A stretch of DNA of 64,000 bases from Acidobacteriaceae bacterium (GCA_030041435.1 JASHNW010000090.1:62001-126000); one strand, 5' to 3'; counted from the stretch's first letter, positions 8,273 through 17,525 are shown. Numbers and translations: made by a program. The notes: generated by a model not told the origin, from the letters alone.

Positions 8273-9828
8273 CGGCTTTGGCATTGGGAGCTCCGGGGAT
8301 GGAAAGGCTGGCGGAGGGGGTTGTCGCGCATGCACTCAACTCCCTGCCTGAAGGGTTACTGATTGCACTCTGCGCGTGGATGCTGCTGCGGCTGATGAGC
8401 CGTGCGAATGCGGGAACGCGGTTCGCGGTGTGGCTGGTAGCGCTGGCGGGCGTGGTGGGCTTGCCGATGCTGGGCGGACTGGGGACGGCGGGGCGTGTGC
8501 TGAGCGCGGTACCCCATGCCGAAGTGACCGTGACGGGGATCTGGGCGGTCGTGTTTGTCGCTCTGTGGATACCGGTGGCGTGCGTGGCCCTGGCGCGAGT
8601 GATTGCGGGCGTGTGGCAGATCCATACGATTCGGGAAAGCTGCAACGAAGTTGAAGTGGTGAGTTTGGATCCGGCGCTGCAGGAAGCCATGCGGCAGCCT
8701 GGCATGGAACGGCGAGTTCGGCTTCTCGTCTCCGATAAGGCGAAAGTGCCCGCGGCCATCGGATTCAAAAATGCGGCCATCGTGCTGCCGGCGTGGTGCC
8801 TGCGCGAGATGAGCGCGGAGGAACTGCTACCGATCCTGATCCACGAAATGGCTCACCTGCGGCGGCGGGACGACTGGACGAATCTGCTGCAGAAGTTGGT
8901 CCGCGCGGTGCTGTTCTTTCACCCGGCAGTGTGGTGGATCGATGCGCGGCTTTCGCTGGAAAGGGAGATGGCGTGCGACGACGCGGTGCTGGCGGCGACC
9001 GGCAATGCGCGAGCCTATGCGGGATCGCTGATCGGGCTGCTCGAAAGGGGCTGTGCGCGGCGCGGATGGAAGATGGCGCAGGCGGCAGTGGCGCGTGCGC
9101 GGGAAGCGTCGCTGCGGATTGCGCGGATTCTGGAAGGGCGACCCGCATCCACGCGCGTGAAACGCAGAGCAGTCGGGGTGGCGGCGGCGCTAAGCCTGAC
9201 GTGCTGCCTTATGTTGCAGGATGCTCCGCGCCTGGTGAGGTTCTCGCCGAATGGAACTTCCACCGGGATGCAGGCGGCTGCGCGGATGCACCCATGGGAG
9301 CCGGCGATTACCCATGCGGAGTCGCATGGGGCCAGGGTGGTGCCGGCGATGTTCCATCCGCGGGTGGAGGGTCGGCCTTCGCTCGTGCACAGAGCTGTGG
9401 CCAGGAGTGTCGCGAGGGACCGGTTGATGGCGTCTTCGGCTGTGCCCACAGAGCGAGTGAATGCGTTGAAGAGCGATCCCCACAGTGCGCCTCCGGTGGA
9501 GATGGCCAGGCTGGATGAGCCGACGCCGCATGACCGCGCGCAGCGGCCAGACGCGGCACCCACCGCGCAAATGCTGCTGGTGGTGGAGACGGCAGAGACG
9601 GACTATGCGCCGGCAGATGGGACGCAGGCGCAGGGTCCCATACCGGAGAAGGCTGGCGCGCAGGCAGGCGCGCACCCAGTGCGGGTGCAGGCTGTAGAGA
9701 TGCAGGCAGTGCAGGTGCAGACGGTGGAGGTGGTGGAGGAAGATGCGATGGGATGGCAGGTCCGGACGTATCGGCTGGTGCTGATGGTTCCGGTTGCGCA
9801 GGAGGGATCGATGCAGAAGGCGATCTGA
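8269..9828 (+). CDS. BlaR1-type M56 family membrane metallopeptidase, no penicillin-sensor domain
   Basis: 519 residues. Three or four N-terminal membrane helices precede the zinc site HEMAHLRRRDD (HExxH at about residues 191-195), with the M56 continuation FFHPAVWWIDARLSLEREMACDD supplying the third ligand region. Another hydrophobic helix (about residues 300-320) leads to a long polar, low-complexity C-terminal part, probably periplasmic. Classical BlaR1/MecR1 proteins carry a C-terminal penicillin-binding sensor domain with SxxK; none is visible here, so the signal is unlikely to be beta-lactam acylation. The gene is translationally coupled to the BlaI-like repressor, its probable cleavage target. 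Confidence 0.88.
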   Translation: MTALALGAPGMERLAEGVVAHALNSLPEGLLIALCAWMLLRLMSRANAGTRFAVWLVALAGVVGLPMLGGLGTAGRVLSAVPHAEVTVTGIWAVVFVALWIPVACVALARVIAGVWQIHTIRESCNEVEVVSLDPALQEAMRQPGMERRVRLLVSDKAKVPAAIGFKNAAIVLPAWCLREMSAEELLPILIHEMAHLRRRDDWTNLLQKLVRAVLFFHPAVWWIDARLSLEREMACDDAVLAATGNARAYAGSLIGLLERGCARRGWKMAQAAVARAREASLRIARILEGRPASTRVKRRAVGVAAALSLTCCLMLQDAPRLVRFSPNGTSTGMQAAARMHPWEPAITHAESHGARVVPAMFHPRVEGRPSLVHRAVARSVARDRLMASSAVPTERVNALKSDPHSAPPVEMARLDEPTPHDRAQRPDAAPTAQMLLVVETAETDYAPADGTQAQGPIPEKAGAQAGAHPVRVQAVEMQAVQVQTVEVVEEDAMGWQVRTYRLVLMVPVAQEGSMQKAI

Positions 9829-9846
9829 CAAAAAATTTTGTAATGA

Positions 9847-9866
9847 GCAACTAAATCTTTAGTTGC
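9847..9866. promoter_or_regulatory. Candidate BlaI-family operator upstream of the HtrA-like protease
   Basis: GCAACTAAATCTTTAGTTGC is a perfect 9+9 palindrome with a 2-bp centre. It shares AACTAA-N4-TTAGTT with the site before blaI. It lies 46 bp before the protease start, inside the 83-bp spacer after blaR1, so the protease probably has its own promoter under BlaI control. Confidence 0.75.
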
Positions 9867-9911
9867 ACAGGTTAAGCAAGACAGTACTCACGACTACAAG
9901 GAGAAATGAAG

Positions 9912-11456
9912 ATGAAACTCGGGAAACTGCAATCGTTGTTCGCGCGGCGGATGGTCGTTCCGATGATTGCCGCCGGAGCGCTGGTGGGCGCCGGACTATG
10001 GGAGTTTGCGAGGCCGGCTTCGGCGGCCGTGGCTCCGGCGACAGCGCCCGCACCGCCGGAAGAGAGCAACGCGCTGTTGTCGCTGGATCAGGCGATGGAA
10101 GCACTGGCAGCGCGCGTGACGCCCGCGGTTGTCAACGTGACGGTGACGTCCAGGCTGACGCAACAGCAGCTGGCCGAAGACGGTGGCGGGCAAAACGAGC
10201 AGCAGGAACAGCAGCAGATGCAGCAGTTCTTCGGTCCGGGATTTCCGTTTGGGCAGTTCTTCCAGGGTCCAGGCCAGCGCGGGCCGCAAATTGAGAAGGG
10301 GCTGGGCAGCGGCGTGATCATCTCGCCCGACGGCTACATTGTTACGAACAACCATGTGGTGCAGGGTGCGATCGACATTCACGTGACGATGAGCAATCGC
10401 GACGTGTATACGGCGAAGCTGATCGGGACCGATCCGCTGACGGATTTGGCGGTGATCAAAATCAACGCGACCAACCTGCCGAGTGTGCAGTGGGGGCCTA
10501 CGCCGGAGCTGCGGCCGGGCGAGCTGGTGCTGGCGTTCGGCAATCCTTACGGGTTCCGTTTCACGGTGACACGCGGGATCATCAGCGCGCTGAACCGGCC
10601 GAATCCTGAGGCGGATCCGCGTAAGCCGGGCGAATTCATCCAGACGGATGCGGCGATCAATCCAGGCAACTCCGGCGGAGCGCTGGTGGATGCGCGCGGG
10701 CAGCTGATTGGGATCAATACCTTCCTGATTTCGCCGACGGGGTCTTTCTCCGGAATGGGCTTTGCGATTCCGACGGAAGTGGCGGAACCGATCGTGAACG
10801 AACTGATTAAGAATGGGCACGTGCGGCACGGCCTGATGGGCGTGACCATCACCGACGTGACGCCGGAGAATGCGAAATTCTTCGACATGCAGAAGGCGGA
10901 GGGCGCCGTGGTGACGCAGGTGAATCCCGATTCTGCCGGTGAAAAGGCCGGGCTGAAGACGGGCGACGTAATCACCGGACTGAATGGCCAGCCGGTTACC
11001 GACGCGGGCGAGCTGCAGATGAAGGTCGGGCAGCAGCAGCCAGGCACCACCATCCATCTCCAGGTTTCGCGCAACGGAAACACGACGAATATCCCGGTGA
11101 CGCTGGAATCGATGAACGGCAGCTCCGGCGACGAAGTGGCTCAGGACGGCAATGGTAAAGGACGTTGGGGACTTGGCCTGGCGGACCTGACTCCTGAAGT
11201 GCGGCAGCAGATCCAGGCTCCGCAGAGCGTGCAGGGTGCGGTGGTGGAGAACGTGCGTTCGGGCACCCCGGCCGACTATGCGGGACTGCAGCAGGGCGAT
11301 GTGATTGTTTCCGTCAATCGCAAGCCGACCCGCAACGCCTCTGAGGTCGCGCAGGCACTGGCGAACGTGCCGCAGGGACAGGATGCGCTGGTGCTGGTGT
11401 GGACGAGGGGTGGAGACACATTCCTTGTACTGCACGCAGCGTCTTCGCAGGAATAA
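9912..11456 (+). CDS. Do/HtrA-type periplasmic serine endopeptidase with two PDZ domains
   Basis: 514 residues from the ATG at 9912, preferred because CAAGGAG lies 8 nt upstream; the ATG at 9906 is only 2 nt from it. A basic N-terminus and hydrophobic stretch (MVVPMIAAGALVGAGLWEF) form a signal or anchor. A Gln-rich linker follows, then the trypsin-like core with the full triad: His in VTNNHVV (about 147), Asp in DPLTDLAVIKI (about 178) and Ser in NPGNSGGALVD (about 253). PDZ1 starts near HGLMGVTI and PDZ2 near GRWGLGLADL. It degrades or refolds damaged envelope proteins. The palindrome at 9847 links its expression to the BlaI/BlaR1 pair. Confidence 0.93.
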   Translation: MKLGKLQSLFARRMVVPMIAAGALVGAGLWEFARPASAAVAPATAPAPPEESNALLSLDQAMEALAARVTPAVVNVTVTSRLTQQQLAEDGGGQNEQQEQQQMQQFFGPGFPFGQFFQGPGQRGPQIEKGLGSGVIISPDGYIVTNNHVVQGAIDIHVTMSNRDVYTAKLIGTDPLTDLAVIKINATNLPSVQWGPTPELRPGELVLAFGNPYGFRFTVTRGIISALNRPNPEADPRKPGEFIQTDAAINPGNSGGALVDARGQLIGINTFLISPTGSFSGMGFAIPTEVAEPIVNELIKNGHVRHGLMGVTITDVTPENAKFFDMQKAEGAVVTQVNPDSAGEKAGLKTGDVITGLNGQPVTDAGELQMKVGQQQPGTTIHLQVSRNGNTTNIPVTLESMNGSSGDEVAQDGNGKGRWGLGLADLTPEVRQQIQAPQSVQGAVVENVRSGTPADYAGLQQGDVIVSVNRKPTRNASEVAQALANVPQGQDALVLVWTRGGDTFLVLHAASSQE

Positions 11457-11477
11457 CGTGTATGAAGTGATGTCCAG

Positions 11478-11509
11478 GGCAGCCGGTGCACGATGCCGGC
11501 TGCCTTTCT
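11478..11509. terminator. Intrinsic terminator between convergent genes
   Basis: A perfect 9-bp stem, GGCAGCCGG (11478-11486) with CCGGCTGCC (11496-11504), has a 9-nt loop and is followed by TTTCT. It lies 22 bp after the HtrA-like stop and before the convergent glycoside hydrolase end. The T run favours the + strand. Confidence 0.8.
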
Positions 11510-11527
11510 GTCAGAGAAGAGGAAGCA

Positions 11528-14500
11528 TCACTTCGTGTTCCAGTGGTAGTTGGCGAGAAGTGTGCCATCGTTACCGATGAGCAACAATGCAGCGCGGCCG
11601 GGATCGAGTGCGCCCGTGAAGGTCTTGACGCTGCGCCGATCGCGAAAAGAAACGGCCGTTTGATTCGTCTCGGAGGTCAGCACGTATAAGGTTGCCTGCG
11701 GAAAGAGCGTGGGGCAAATAAGGATGCCGGGGTCGGTGCTGGTGGTTGTGTACGCCGATTCGATGCCGGCAGCTTCGATTGCGTACGAGTAAACGGCAGC
11801 GACAGAATCGAGGCGGTCGTTCAGTTCGAGGGGCAGCGCGGAGAACAGGATTCTGCCGCGGCCCAGGGGCTGCTCCATCCAGTCTTCGCCGCCGGGGAGC
11901 TGGGCGCGGCTGAGGATGGTGGTCTTGCTGCCGCCGTAGATGAGAGGCAGAGGTTTGCCTGCCCAGGTGAAGGTCTGATCGCGAAGTTCAAGGGGGACGG
12001 ATTTGTAACCGAAGCCGATCTTATCGGCGCGATCCGTGGGGTGGAAATGCGCGTCGCCGGCAAAAGGACCGGAAATGAGCAGAACGGCGCCGTCGCGGAC
12101 GTGGGTTTCGAGGGCTTCCCAGGCAGCGTCGGTGAGTCCGTAAGCGGAAGGCAGGATGATGAGCTTCGGCGACCCAAGGGTGCCGATCTGGTATTCACCG
12201 ACCGCATAGGCCGGGGTGTGGTCGTAGTTGTAGAGGACGCGGACTGCGGTTTGCTGGGCTTCGAGAGCTTCTGCGTTGTAAACGGAGAGCTGCAGCGACT
12301 GCGGCAGGACGATGGCCACCTGAGGCAGAGTGAGTCCGGTGGCGTACGGCGCGGCCAGCTCGGCGAAATGACCGAGGTCGCGCATCATGTTTTCCCAGAC
12401 TTTGGCTGAACCGTCGCTGCGCTCGATGCCGAAATCGACTTCGCGATCCCAATCCCACTGCATGGCTCCACTGGATCCGGCGGCGAAACCCAGGGCCCAC
12501 TTGCGCTCTTCGAGGCCCGTGCCGGTGAGCTCGTCGTAACGCCAGGTTCCGTCGGCAGCCCACACGGGCTGATAGCCGGTTTCTCCCGTGATGTTAGGGA
12601 TGCCGGGATGCTTTGCGGCGACGGAGTCCCAGAGCAGCGCGCCGTCCTGCCAGTAGGTGTGGTTGGTGGTGAAGGAAACGCCGCTGGTTGCGTAGAACTG
12701 GTTGAGGACGCGGTCGATGACGCCGCCTTCGTCCTGGCCGACATTGATGAGTTGCCGGCTGCCTGCGTTGCGGATGGCTTCGACCATGCCGTGAACCCAA
12801 TGCGAGAACATGTCCTGCGCGAAGAGGTTGTAATCCAACGCGCGAACCTCATTCGGATTGCCGGAGCGGCTGTAGCGGAGGTCGGATTCTTCGGGAAGCG
12901 GGACGTTGTCAAAGCTGCCGAGTTGGTTGGGTGGAACGGACCACGCGGCAGCAAGAGCGTCGGTGCCGGAGTATTTATCGCGGAGCCATTTGTGCCACGC
13001 GGAGACTTCCGAGGGGTCGCCATTGGGGACGTTGCCGTGGAAGACGACGCGCGGGTTGGAGAAGCTGGGCTCGTTGATGAGGTCGTAGGAAAGGAACGGA
13101 ACGTGCGCGAAACGGCGGACCACGGAGAGGACGTATCCCTGCTCGGAGCGGATCATTTCCTGGTTGAGGTAAGGATTCGGCGGTGGGGGCTCCGGTCCGG
13201 AGGCATTGGGGCAGCGGAATTGCTCACCCATGCGCGGGGCGAAGGCAAAGAAGGTGAAGTTGACCGCTATGTGGTGAGCGTGCGCGGCTGCCAGAAAGGC
13301 CTCAACGTTGCGCAGGAATCGCTCGTTGACTTCGCCGGTGCTCGGCTCGACAAATCTGGAGTTGGACATCCAGACACCGGTACGGACGAAGGAGACGCCA
13401 TGGCGCTCCATGTCAGCGAAATCGTCTTCCCACACCTGGGCGTTGCGTGGGCCGGAAAAATCCCAGCCATCCGATTCGGTGCTGAAGTAGTTCGTGCCGA
13501 CCGGGAAGAAGGGCTTGCCGCCGCGAGTGAGGAAGTTGCCGTTGACGCCAAGGGCGAGGCCGGACTCGATCGCGGACAAGTCTTCAACAACAAAGCCGTT
13601 CGCGTAGAACTCGCGAGGCTGGCCGCCAACCAACCAGGTCGCACGGACAGTGTAGAAGCCCGGAGGCAAAGCCTTGCGGAAAGGAATGGCAGCATCGGCC
13701 TGTGCGCCATCGAGGGGGACGGTGGCTGCATCGATGGTGCGGCCGCCAGAGTCGAGTTCGACGTGCGCTTCGCTTTGCAGGGCGTCCGACGGTGCTGCCG
13801 GCGATCCGGTTTCGACACGCGGGCGGCGCAGGTGCAGCGTGAGCAGCGGCAACTCACCGGGACGCAACGCGCAGTACTGTTCCTCGATCCAGAACTGCGT
13901 CGCGCCTGCTTCGGCGTACTGAGCGGCGGCGCGGATGAGAGCGATGCCGTCGGCAGATTCCCAGTAGCCCGGCGCGGGGTCGAAGTCGAGGGCGACGATG
14001 CGGGAGCCGCCGCGGTCGGCGACGATGAGAGGCGCGGCAACCTTGTCGCCGCTCGCGTCGATCATGTAGCCGAGGCCGTTCAGGCTGCCCTCCACAGCAT
14101 AGAAATGCTGCGCGCGGATCGAGATCCTGGGAAGGAAACTGTAGCCATCGCGCCAGGCAAAGGTCACGGCGCTGCCCATGGCGGGAAGCTCGTAGGTATG
14201 ACGGAAATCGAACACGCGGGCGAACGTGTCCTGCGAGTATTGCGCATGGAAGCCGCCGGCGCGGCCATTGACGGGGACATGGAATGGCTGGCCGCCGATG
14301 ACGAGCACGTTGCCACCGGAATGCAGATACGCTTCGATGGCAGGCCATACTTCTGCGGGGAAGGCTGAGCCATAGGGCAGGACGAGCAAGTCGGCTCCGT
14401 GCAGGGTGTCGGGGTTGGCGAGCGCATCGATACCGGCGAAGACAGCGTCGTGGCCAAGGGCGGCCGAAAGTGTGGCGGAGCTGACCGGCTGGCTGTTGAC

Positions 14501-14596
14501 GGTGGGGAAGTCAGGCTCAGAGAAAACTACGACTTTGGCTTGCAGGGAGGCCGCCGGGAACAGAGTCAGCAGGAGGACAACGCAATACGAGCGCAT
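11528..14596 (-). CDS. Secreted clan GH-A-like glycoside hydrolase with amidotransferase-like flanking domains
   Basis: 1022 residues with a cleavable signal peptide (MRSYCVVLLLTLFPAASLQA). The central TIM-barrel resembles GH5/GH42-type enzymes. It starts near residue 345 (NGNFLTRGGKPFFPVGTNYF), has a likely acid/base Glu in DLINEPSF (about 508) and a likely nucleophile Glu in NITGETGY (about 672). Regions before and after the barrel (LLVLPYGSAFP with GGNVLVIGG; PKLIILPSAYGLTD with DGAVLLISG) have the alternating pattern of a class I glutamine-amidotransferase-like fold, as in GH42 trimerisation domains. It probably cleaves an extracellular polysaccharide or glycoside; the sugar is unknown. 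Monocistronic. Confidence 0.82.
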   Translation of the reverse strand: MRSYCVVLLLTLFPAASLQAKVVVFSEPDFPTVNSQPVSSATLSAALGHDAVFAGIDALANPDTLHGADLLVLPYGSAFPAEVWPAIEAYLHSGGNVLVIGGQPFHVPVNGRAGGFHAQYSQDTFARVFDFRHTYELPAMGSAVTFAWRDGYSFLPRISIRAQHFYAVEGSLNGLGYMIDASGDKVAAPLIVADRGGSRIVALDFDPAPGYWESADGIALIRAAAQYAEAGATQFWIEEQYCALRPGELPLLTLHLRRPRVETGSPAAPSDALQSEAHVELDSGGRTIDAATVPLDGAQADAAIPFRKALPPGFYTVRATWLVGGQPREFYANGFVVEDLSAIESGLALGVNGNFLTRGGKPFFPVGTNYFSTESDGWDFSGPRNAQVWEDDFADMERHGVSFVRTGVWMSNSRFVEPSTGEVNERFLRNVEAFLAAAHAHHIAVNFTFFAFAPRMGEQFRCPNASGPEPPPPNPYLNQEMIRSEQGYVLSVVRRFAHVPFLSYDLINEPSFSNPRVVFHGNVPNGDPSEVSAWHKWLRDKYSGTDALAAAWSVPPNQLGSFDNVPLPEESDLRYSRSGNPNEVRALDYNLFAQDMFSHWVHGMVEAIRNAGSRQLINVGQDEGGVIDRVLNQFYATSGVSFTTNHTYWQDGALLWDSVAAKHPGIPNITGETGYQPVWAADGTWRYDELTGTGLEERKWALGFAAGSSGAMQWDWDREVDFGIERSDGSAKVWENMMRDLGHFAELAAPYATGLTLPQVAIVLPQSLQLSVYNAEALEAQQTAVRVLYNYDHTPAYAVGEYQIGTLGSPKLIILPSAYGLTDAAWEALETHVRDGAVLLISGPFAGDAHFHPTDRADKIGFGYKSVPLELRDQTFTWAGKPLPLIYGGSKTTILSRAQLPGGEDWMEQPLGRGRILFSALPLELNDRLDSVAAVYSYAIEAAGIESAYTTTSTDPGILICPTLFPQATLYVLTSETNQTAVSFRDRRSVKTFTGALDPGRAALLLIGNDGTLLANYHWNTK

Positions 14597-14945
14597 CGGA
14601 ACTTCCTTGTTATGGGGAGAGGGCTTCGGAAACCCCGGAAGGATAGCACGGCTGGGGACGACGGTTAGACGTCGGAGTTGGCACGGCCGGCGAAACAGCG
14701 TTTTGGGCGATCGGTAAATCTCGCGGAATCAGCGTTCCGGGTCGCCCCCACGGCATTTCTCAAACTTCTTTGCGACCAGCCAGAACCATTCCCGGGCAAC
14801 CGGGTTTGCACAGGAGAAGACCCTCCGCGGGTGCGCGCTCTCTTTCGAATGCGGCAGGGCTGGAACGACCGCACGTTAGACATTGAATCCGGGCTGCGCG
14901 GCGGCCCGATTCTCGACGGCGCCGCCTGGGCCATGGAAGGGAATT
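14597..14945. other. 349-bp divergent intergenic region
   Basis: It separates the glycoside hydrolase (leftward) from the DUF3300 gene (rightward) and should hold both promoters. GAAGGGAATT before 14946 is the likely ribosome-binding site of the DUF3300 gene. I see no convincing -35/-10 pair, operator or RNA gene. Confidence 0.6.
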
Positions 14946-16799
14946 ATGAATAATCGCGCGTACCTGTCGTTGTCGCGCACTGCCGGGGTTTCTCTCCTGC
15001 CCGGGTGTTCCGTTCTGGAGACAACCAAAAAGCAAAGATGCGGGCGGTTGCTGCGTACCGGTTTTGTTGTGGTGCTGGCCATATTGCTGACGCCGGCCAT
15101 AGAGGGCGGCTTGTTTGCGCAGCAGACTGCGTACCCGAGCGACGTGCCGCAGGCTCCGCCCAATCAGCAGGATTATGCTCCCGCCCCTCCGCAGCAGCCA
15201 GCCTACGGGCAACAGCCGGGCTATCCGCAGCAGCCGGTTTACGCGCAACAGCCGGGCGACGACCAGGCTCCGCCTCCACCCGACGCGGGGCAGGCATATC
15301 CGGAGGCGGGAGCGCAGCAGGCGCTGGCGCCGGAGCAACTCGAGCAGCTCGTCGCACCGATCGCGCTTTATCCTGATTCGCTGGTGGCGGAAGTGGTGGC
15401 GGCGGCGACCTATCCGGCACAAATCGTCGACGCAGATCGCTGGCGTCAGGCACAGGGCGATGCGCCGCCCGAACAGATAGCGGCGGGAGCGGACGCGCAG
15501 CCGTGGGATCCGAGCGTGAAGGCGCTGACGGCGTTCCCGCAGGTGCTGGAGCAGCTGAGCCAGAATTTGTCGTGGACCACGGAACTGGGCAACGCGTATT
15601 ACAACCAGCCACAGGACGTGCTGAATGCGGTGCAGTCTCTGCGCGAGCGGGCACAGGCCTCGGGCACGCTCGAAAGCACACCGCAGGAGACGGTTAACGA
15701 CGATCAGGGATACATCGGTCTGGCGCCCGCGAATCCCCAGGTGGTTTATGTACCGGAATACGATCCGTGGACGGTCTACGGACAGCCCGTTGCGCCATAC
15801 CCGGGGTATTCGATGTGGGGCGATGTGGGATCGTTCCTGGGATCGAATGTGTTGCAGTACGGATTGGGTATCGCCTTGTCGGCATTTACGCACATGAGTT
15901 GGGGATGGCCGATGTGGGGTCTGGACTGGCTGGGGCAGTCGCTGCTGTTCCACGGAGGAGGCTGGTACTCGCACAGCAGGACGGTGGCGGACTGGGGCCT
16001 GCCGCACGGAGGGCCACGAGCCTACGGATGGCGCGGAGGGTATGGAGATCGCGGATACGCGGGCGAAAGGGCATACTACGGCCGGCAGGGCAGTGGGTAT
16101 TACGGTAATCGCGGCGGCTACTTCGGAGATCGTGGATTCCATGAGTACGGCGCGGGGCCGGCGCGGCTGGCGGCAGAGCGTGGCGATTACCGCAGCGGCT
16201 ATGGAACGCGGGGTGAGTACGGCCGGCCGGCACAAGAGGCATATAACCGTGCGCCTGGGATGAATGGACGCAGCGATGATCGCCCCGGTGGCGCTTACGG
16301 CCAGGGTTTCTATGGACGGAGTGGAAATTACGATCGCGGCTCGGATGCTTACGGGCGCGGTGCTCGTTCTTACAGCGAGAATTACGCGCGACCGGAGACA
16401 TTCGGCCGCAACGATGGCGCGGGCTGGCGCCAGCCGGAGGCGATGAATAGCAATCGAGGATTTGCCGGAAACTTCGGAAGGCAGGGCTCGAGTTATCGCG
16501 GCTATGGAGAGAGTTATCGATCTCCGGCACAAAGTTACCGCGGTTCCGCGCACCAGACGTTTCAGGCTTCGCAACCCGGACGGAGCAGCGGGTGGGGAAG
16601 ACCATCGCGCGGATTCGGTGGGTACTCAGAGAAGATGCCCCGTTCGGGCGGCTCGCACTTCTTTGGTGGCAACCGCGCGCCGAAGGGGTTCAGCGGTGGT
16701 GGCCACTTTAGCGGAGGAGGACACTCCGGCGGCGGACACGGCGGCGGGCATTTCGGTGGCGGGCATTCGGGCGGCGGTGGCCACGGACACCGGCGCTGA
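14946..16799 (+). CDS. DUF3300 domain-containing envelope protein with Gly/Tyr/Arg- and Gly/His-rich tail
   Basis: 617 residues from the ATG at 14946 (ribosome-binding site GAAGGGA); an in-frame start at 14883 has none. A hydrophobic segment (TGFVVVLAILLTPAIEGGLF, about residues 41-60) acts as signal or anchor. A Pro/Gln repeat tract with repeated YxQQPGY-type units spans about 70-115. The DUF3300 domain follows (LEQLVAPIALYPDSLVAEVV, then YPAQIVDADRW and NPQVVYVPEYDPWTVYG). The rest is low complexity: Gly/Tyr/Arg-rich from about residue 355 and ending in HSGGGHGGGHFGGG-type Gly/His repeats, which could bind metal. Function is unknown; the family is usually found in the envelopes of Gram-negative bacteria. 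Confidence 0.85.
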   Translation: MNNRAYLSLSRTAGVSLLPGCSVLETTKKQRCGRLLRTGFVVVLAILLTPAIEGGLFAQQTAYPSDVPQAPPNQQDYAPAPPQQPAYGQQPGYPQQPVYAQQPGDDQAPPPPDAGQAYPEAGAQQALAPEQLEQLVAPIALYPDSLVAEVVAAATYPAQIVDADRWRQAQGDAPPEQIAAGADAQPWDPSVKALTAFPQVLEQLSQNLSWTTELGNAYYNQPQDVLNAVQSLRERAQASGTLESTPQETVNDDQGYIGLAPANPQVVYVPEYDPWTVYGQPVAPYPGYSMWGDVGSFLGSNVLQYGLGIALSAFTHMSWGWPMWGLDWLGQSLLFHGGGWYSHSRTVADWGLPHGGPRAYGWRGGYGDRGYAGERAYYGRQGSGYYGNRGGYFGDRGFHEYGAGPARLAAERGDYRSGYGTRGEYGRPAQEAYNRAPGMNGRSDDRPGGAYGQGFYGRSGNYDRGSDAYGRGARSYSENYARPETFGRNDGAGWRQPEAMNSNRGFAGNFGRQGSSYRGYGESYRSPAQSYRGSAHQTFQASQPGRSSGWGRPSRGFGGYSEKMPRSGGSHFFGGNRAPKGFSGGGHFSGGGHSGGGHGGGHFGGGHSGGGGHGHRR

Positions 16800-16810
16800 G
16801 CTGCTGCAGC

Positions 16811-17299
16811 TCAAACCGCAGGTTGTGGGGGCAGAATGCCGATGCGTCGCAGGGCGGCGATGGACGCCTGGGCTGAGGTGTGGTGAATGAAGACACCACC
16901 GGCCTCTTCCCAGCGAGATTTGTATTTCAGATAGTCGTCGATCAGAACATCGCCTGGACGCATGTGTTTCCATTTGTCGCGGGACATACAGGTGATGATG
17001 CGCGTGCCCGGGAAGTGCTCGGCAGCCCACGCGATCTTTTGCGGTTCGGACCAGCCGCCGACCGGGCAGCCGGTGAGGATGGCTGGGTTGAGGTGCGCGA
17101 GGGCACCGAAGAGTTCGCGCGCATCCGGCATGAGCCGGAGATGGCGGTAGAAAATCCGATGATTGCGGATTGTTGCCCAGAACTTTTCTGTGCCGATTTT
17201 GGCTTCCGCGTCACGGGGTGGCATTCCGAAGATTTCTGTGGCGGCGTCATCGAAATCCGCTAACACGCCATCGCAGTCGAGAAAAAGCTGAGGTTTCAT
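16811..17299 (-). CDS. HAD-family 5'-nucleotidase (NT5C deoxyribonucleotidase-like)
   Basis: 162 residues. HAD motif I is LFLDCDGVLADFD (nucleophile Asp8 and general acid Asp10), motif II is AILTGCP (about 73-79), and the late acidic motif is DVLIDDYLKYKSRW (about 116-129). The small helical cap between motifs I and II and the total length fit the NT5C family, which dephosphorylates (deoxy)nucleoside monophosphates. The gene is convergent with the DUF3300 gene (11 bp apart), and a long hairpin lies just upstream of its start (17316-17375). Confidence 0.85.
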   Translation of the reverse strand: MKPQLFLDCDGVLADFDDAATEIFGMPPRDAEAKIGTEKFWATIRNHRIFYRHLRLMPDARELFGALAHLNPAILTGCPVGGWSEPQKIAWAAEHFPGTRIITCMSRDKWKHMRPGDVLIDDYLKYKSRWEEAGGVFIHHTSAQASIAALRRIGILPPQPAV

Positions 17300-17315
17300 T
17301 TTCGGTCGTCCTGAA

Positions 17316-17375
17316 AAAGGAATGCCCGGGAAATCTTCACGCGCAATGCGGAATTTCTCCCGGGCTTCATCCTTT
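17316..17375 (-). promoter_or_regulatory. Long imperfect hairpin upstream of the nucleotidase gene
   Basis: AAAGGAATGCCCGGGAAAT (17316-17334) pairs, with bulges, with the arm at 17353-17375, which contains ATTTCTCCCGGGC and ATCCTTT. Read leftward it ends in CCTTTTTC, like an intrinsic terminator or attenuator 17 bp before the nucleotidase ATG. It could equally be a decayed mobile palindrome. Confidence 0.45.
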
Positions 17376-17525
17376 AGTTTACCCGGTCACGCCGGCCTGG
17401 TTCACCGTTCAAGTGACGGCGGTGGCGACTGTCCCCTGACCGATGGTGGCGTCTTTCCCGTGATGTCAGCGGTGTTTTCGGGGTTTACGGAGGGAACATC
17501 GCAGCCGAATTGCAATAATGTGCCT

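Noticed and set aside
12608-14368. 586-codon plus-strand frame over the glycoside hydrolase gene
   Set aside because: It is antisense to a gene with signal peptide and GH catalytic motifs; its own translation has no recognisable fold.
16797-16811. GAGCTGCTGCAGCTC palindrome as a terminator between convergent genes
   Set aside because: It has no T run on either strand and partly overlaps the DUF3300 stop codon; too short to support.
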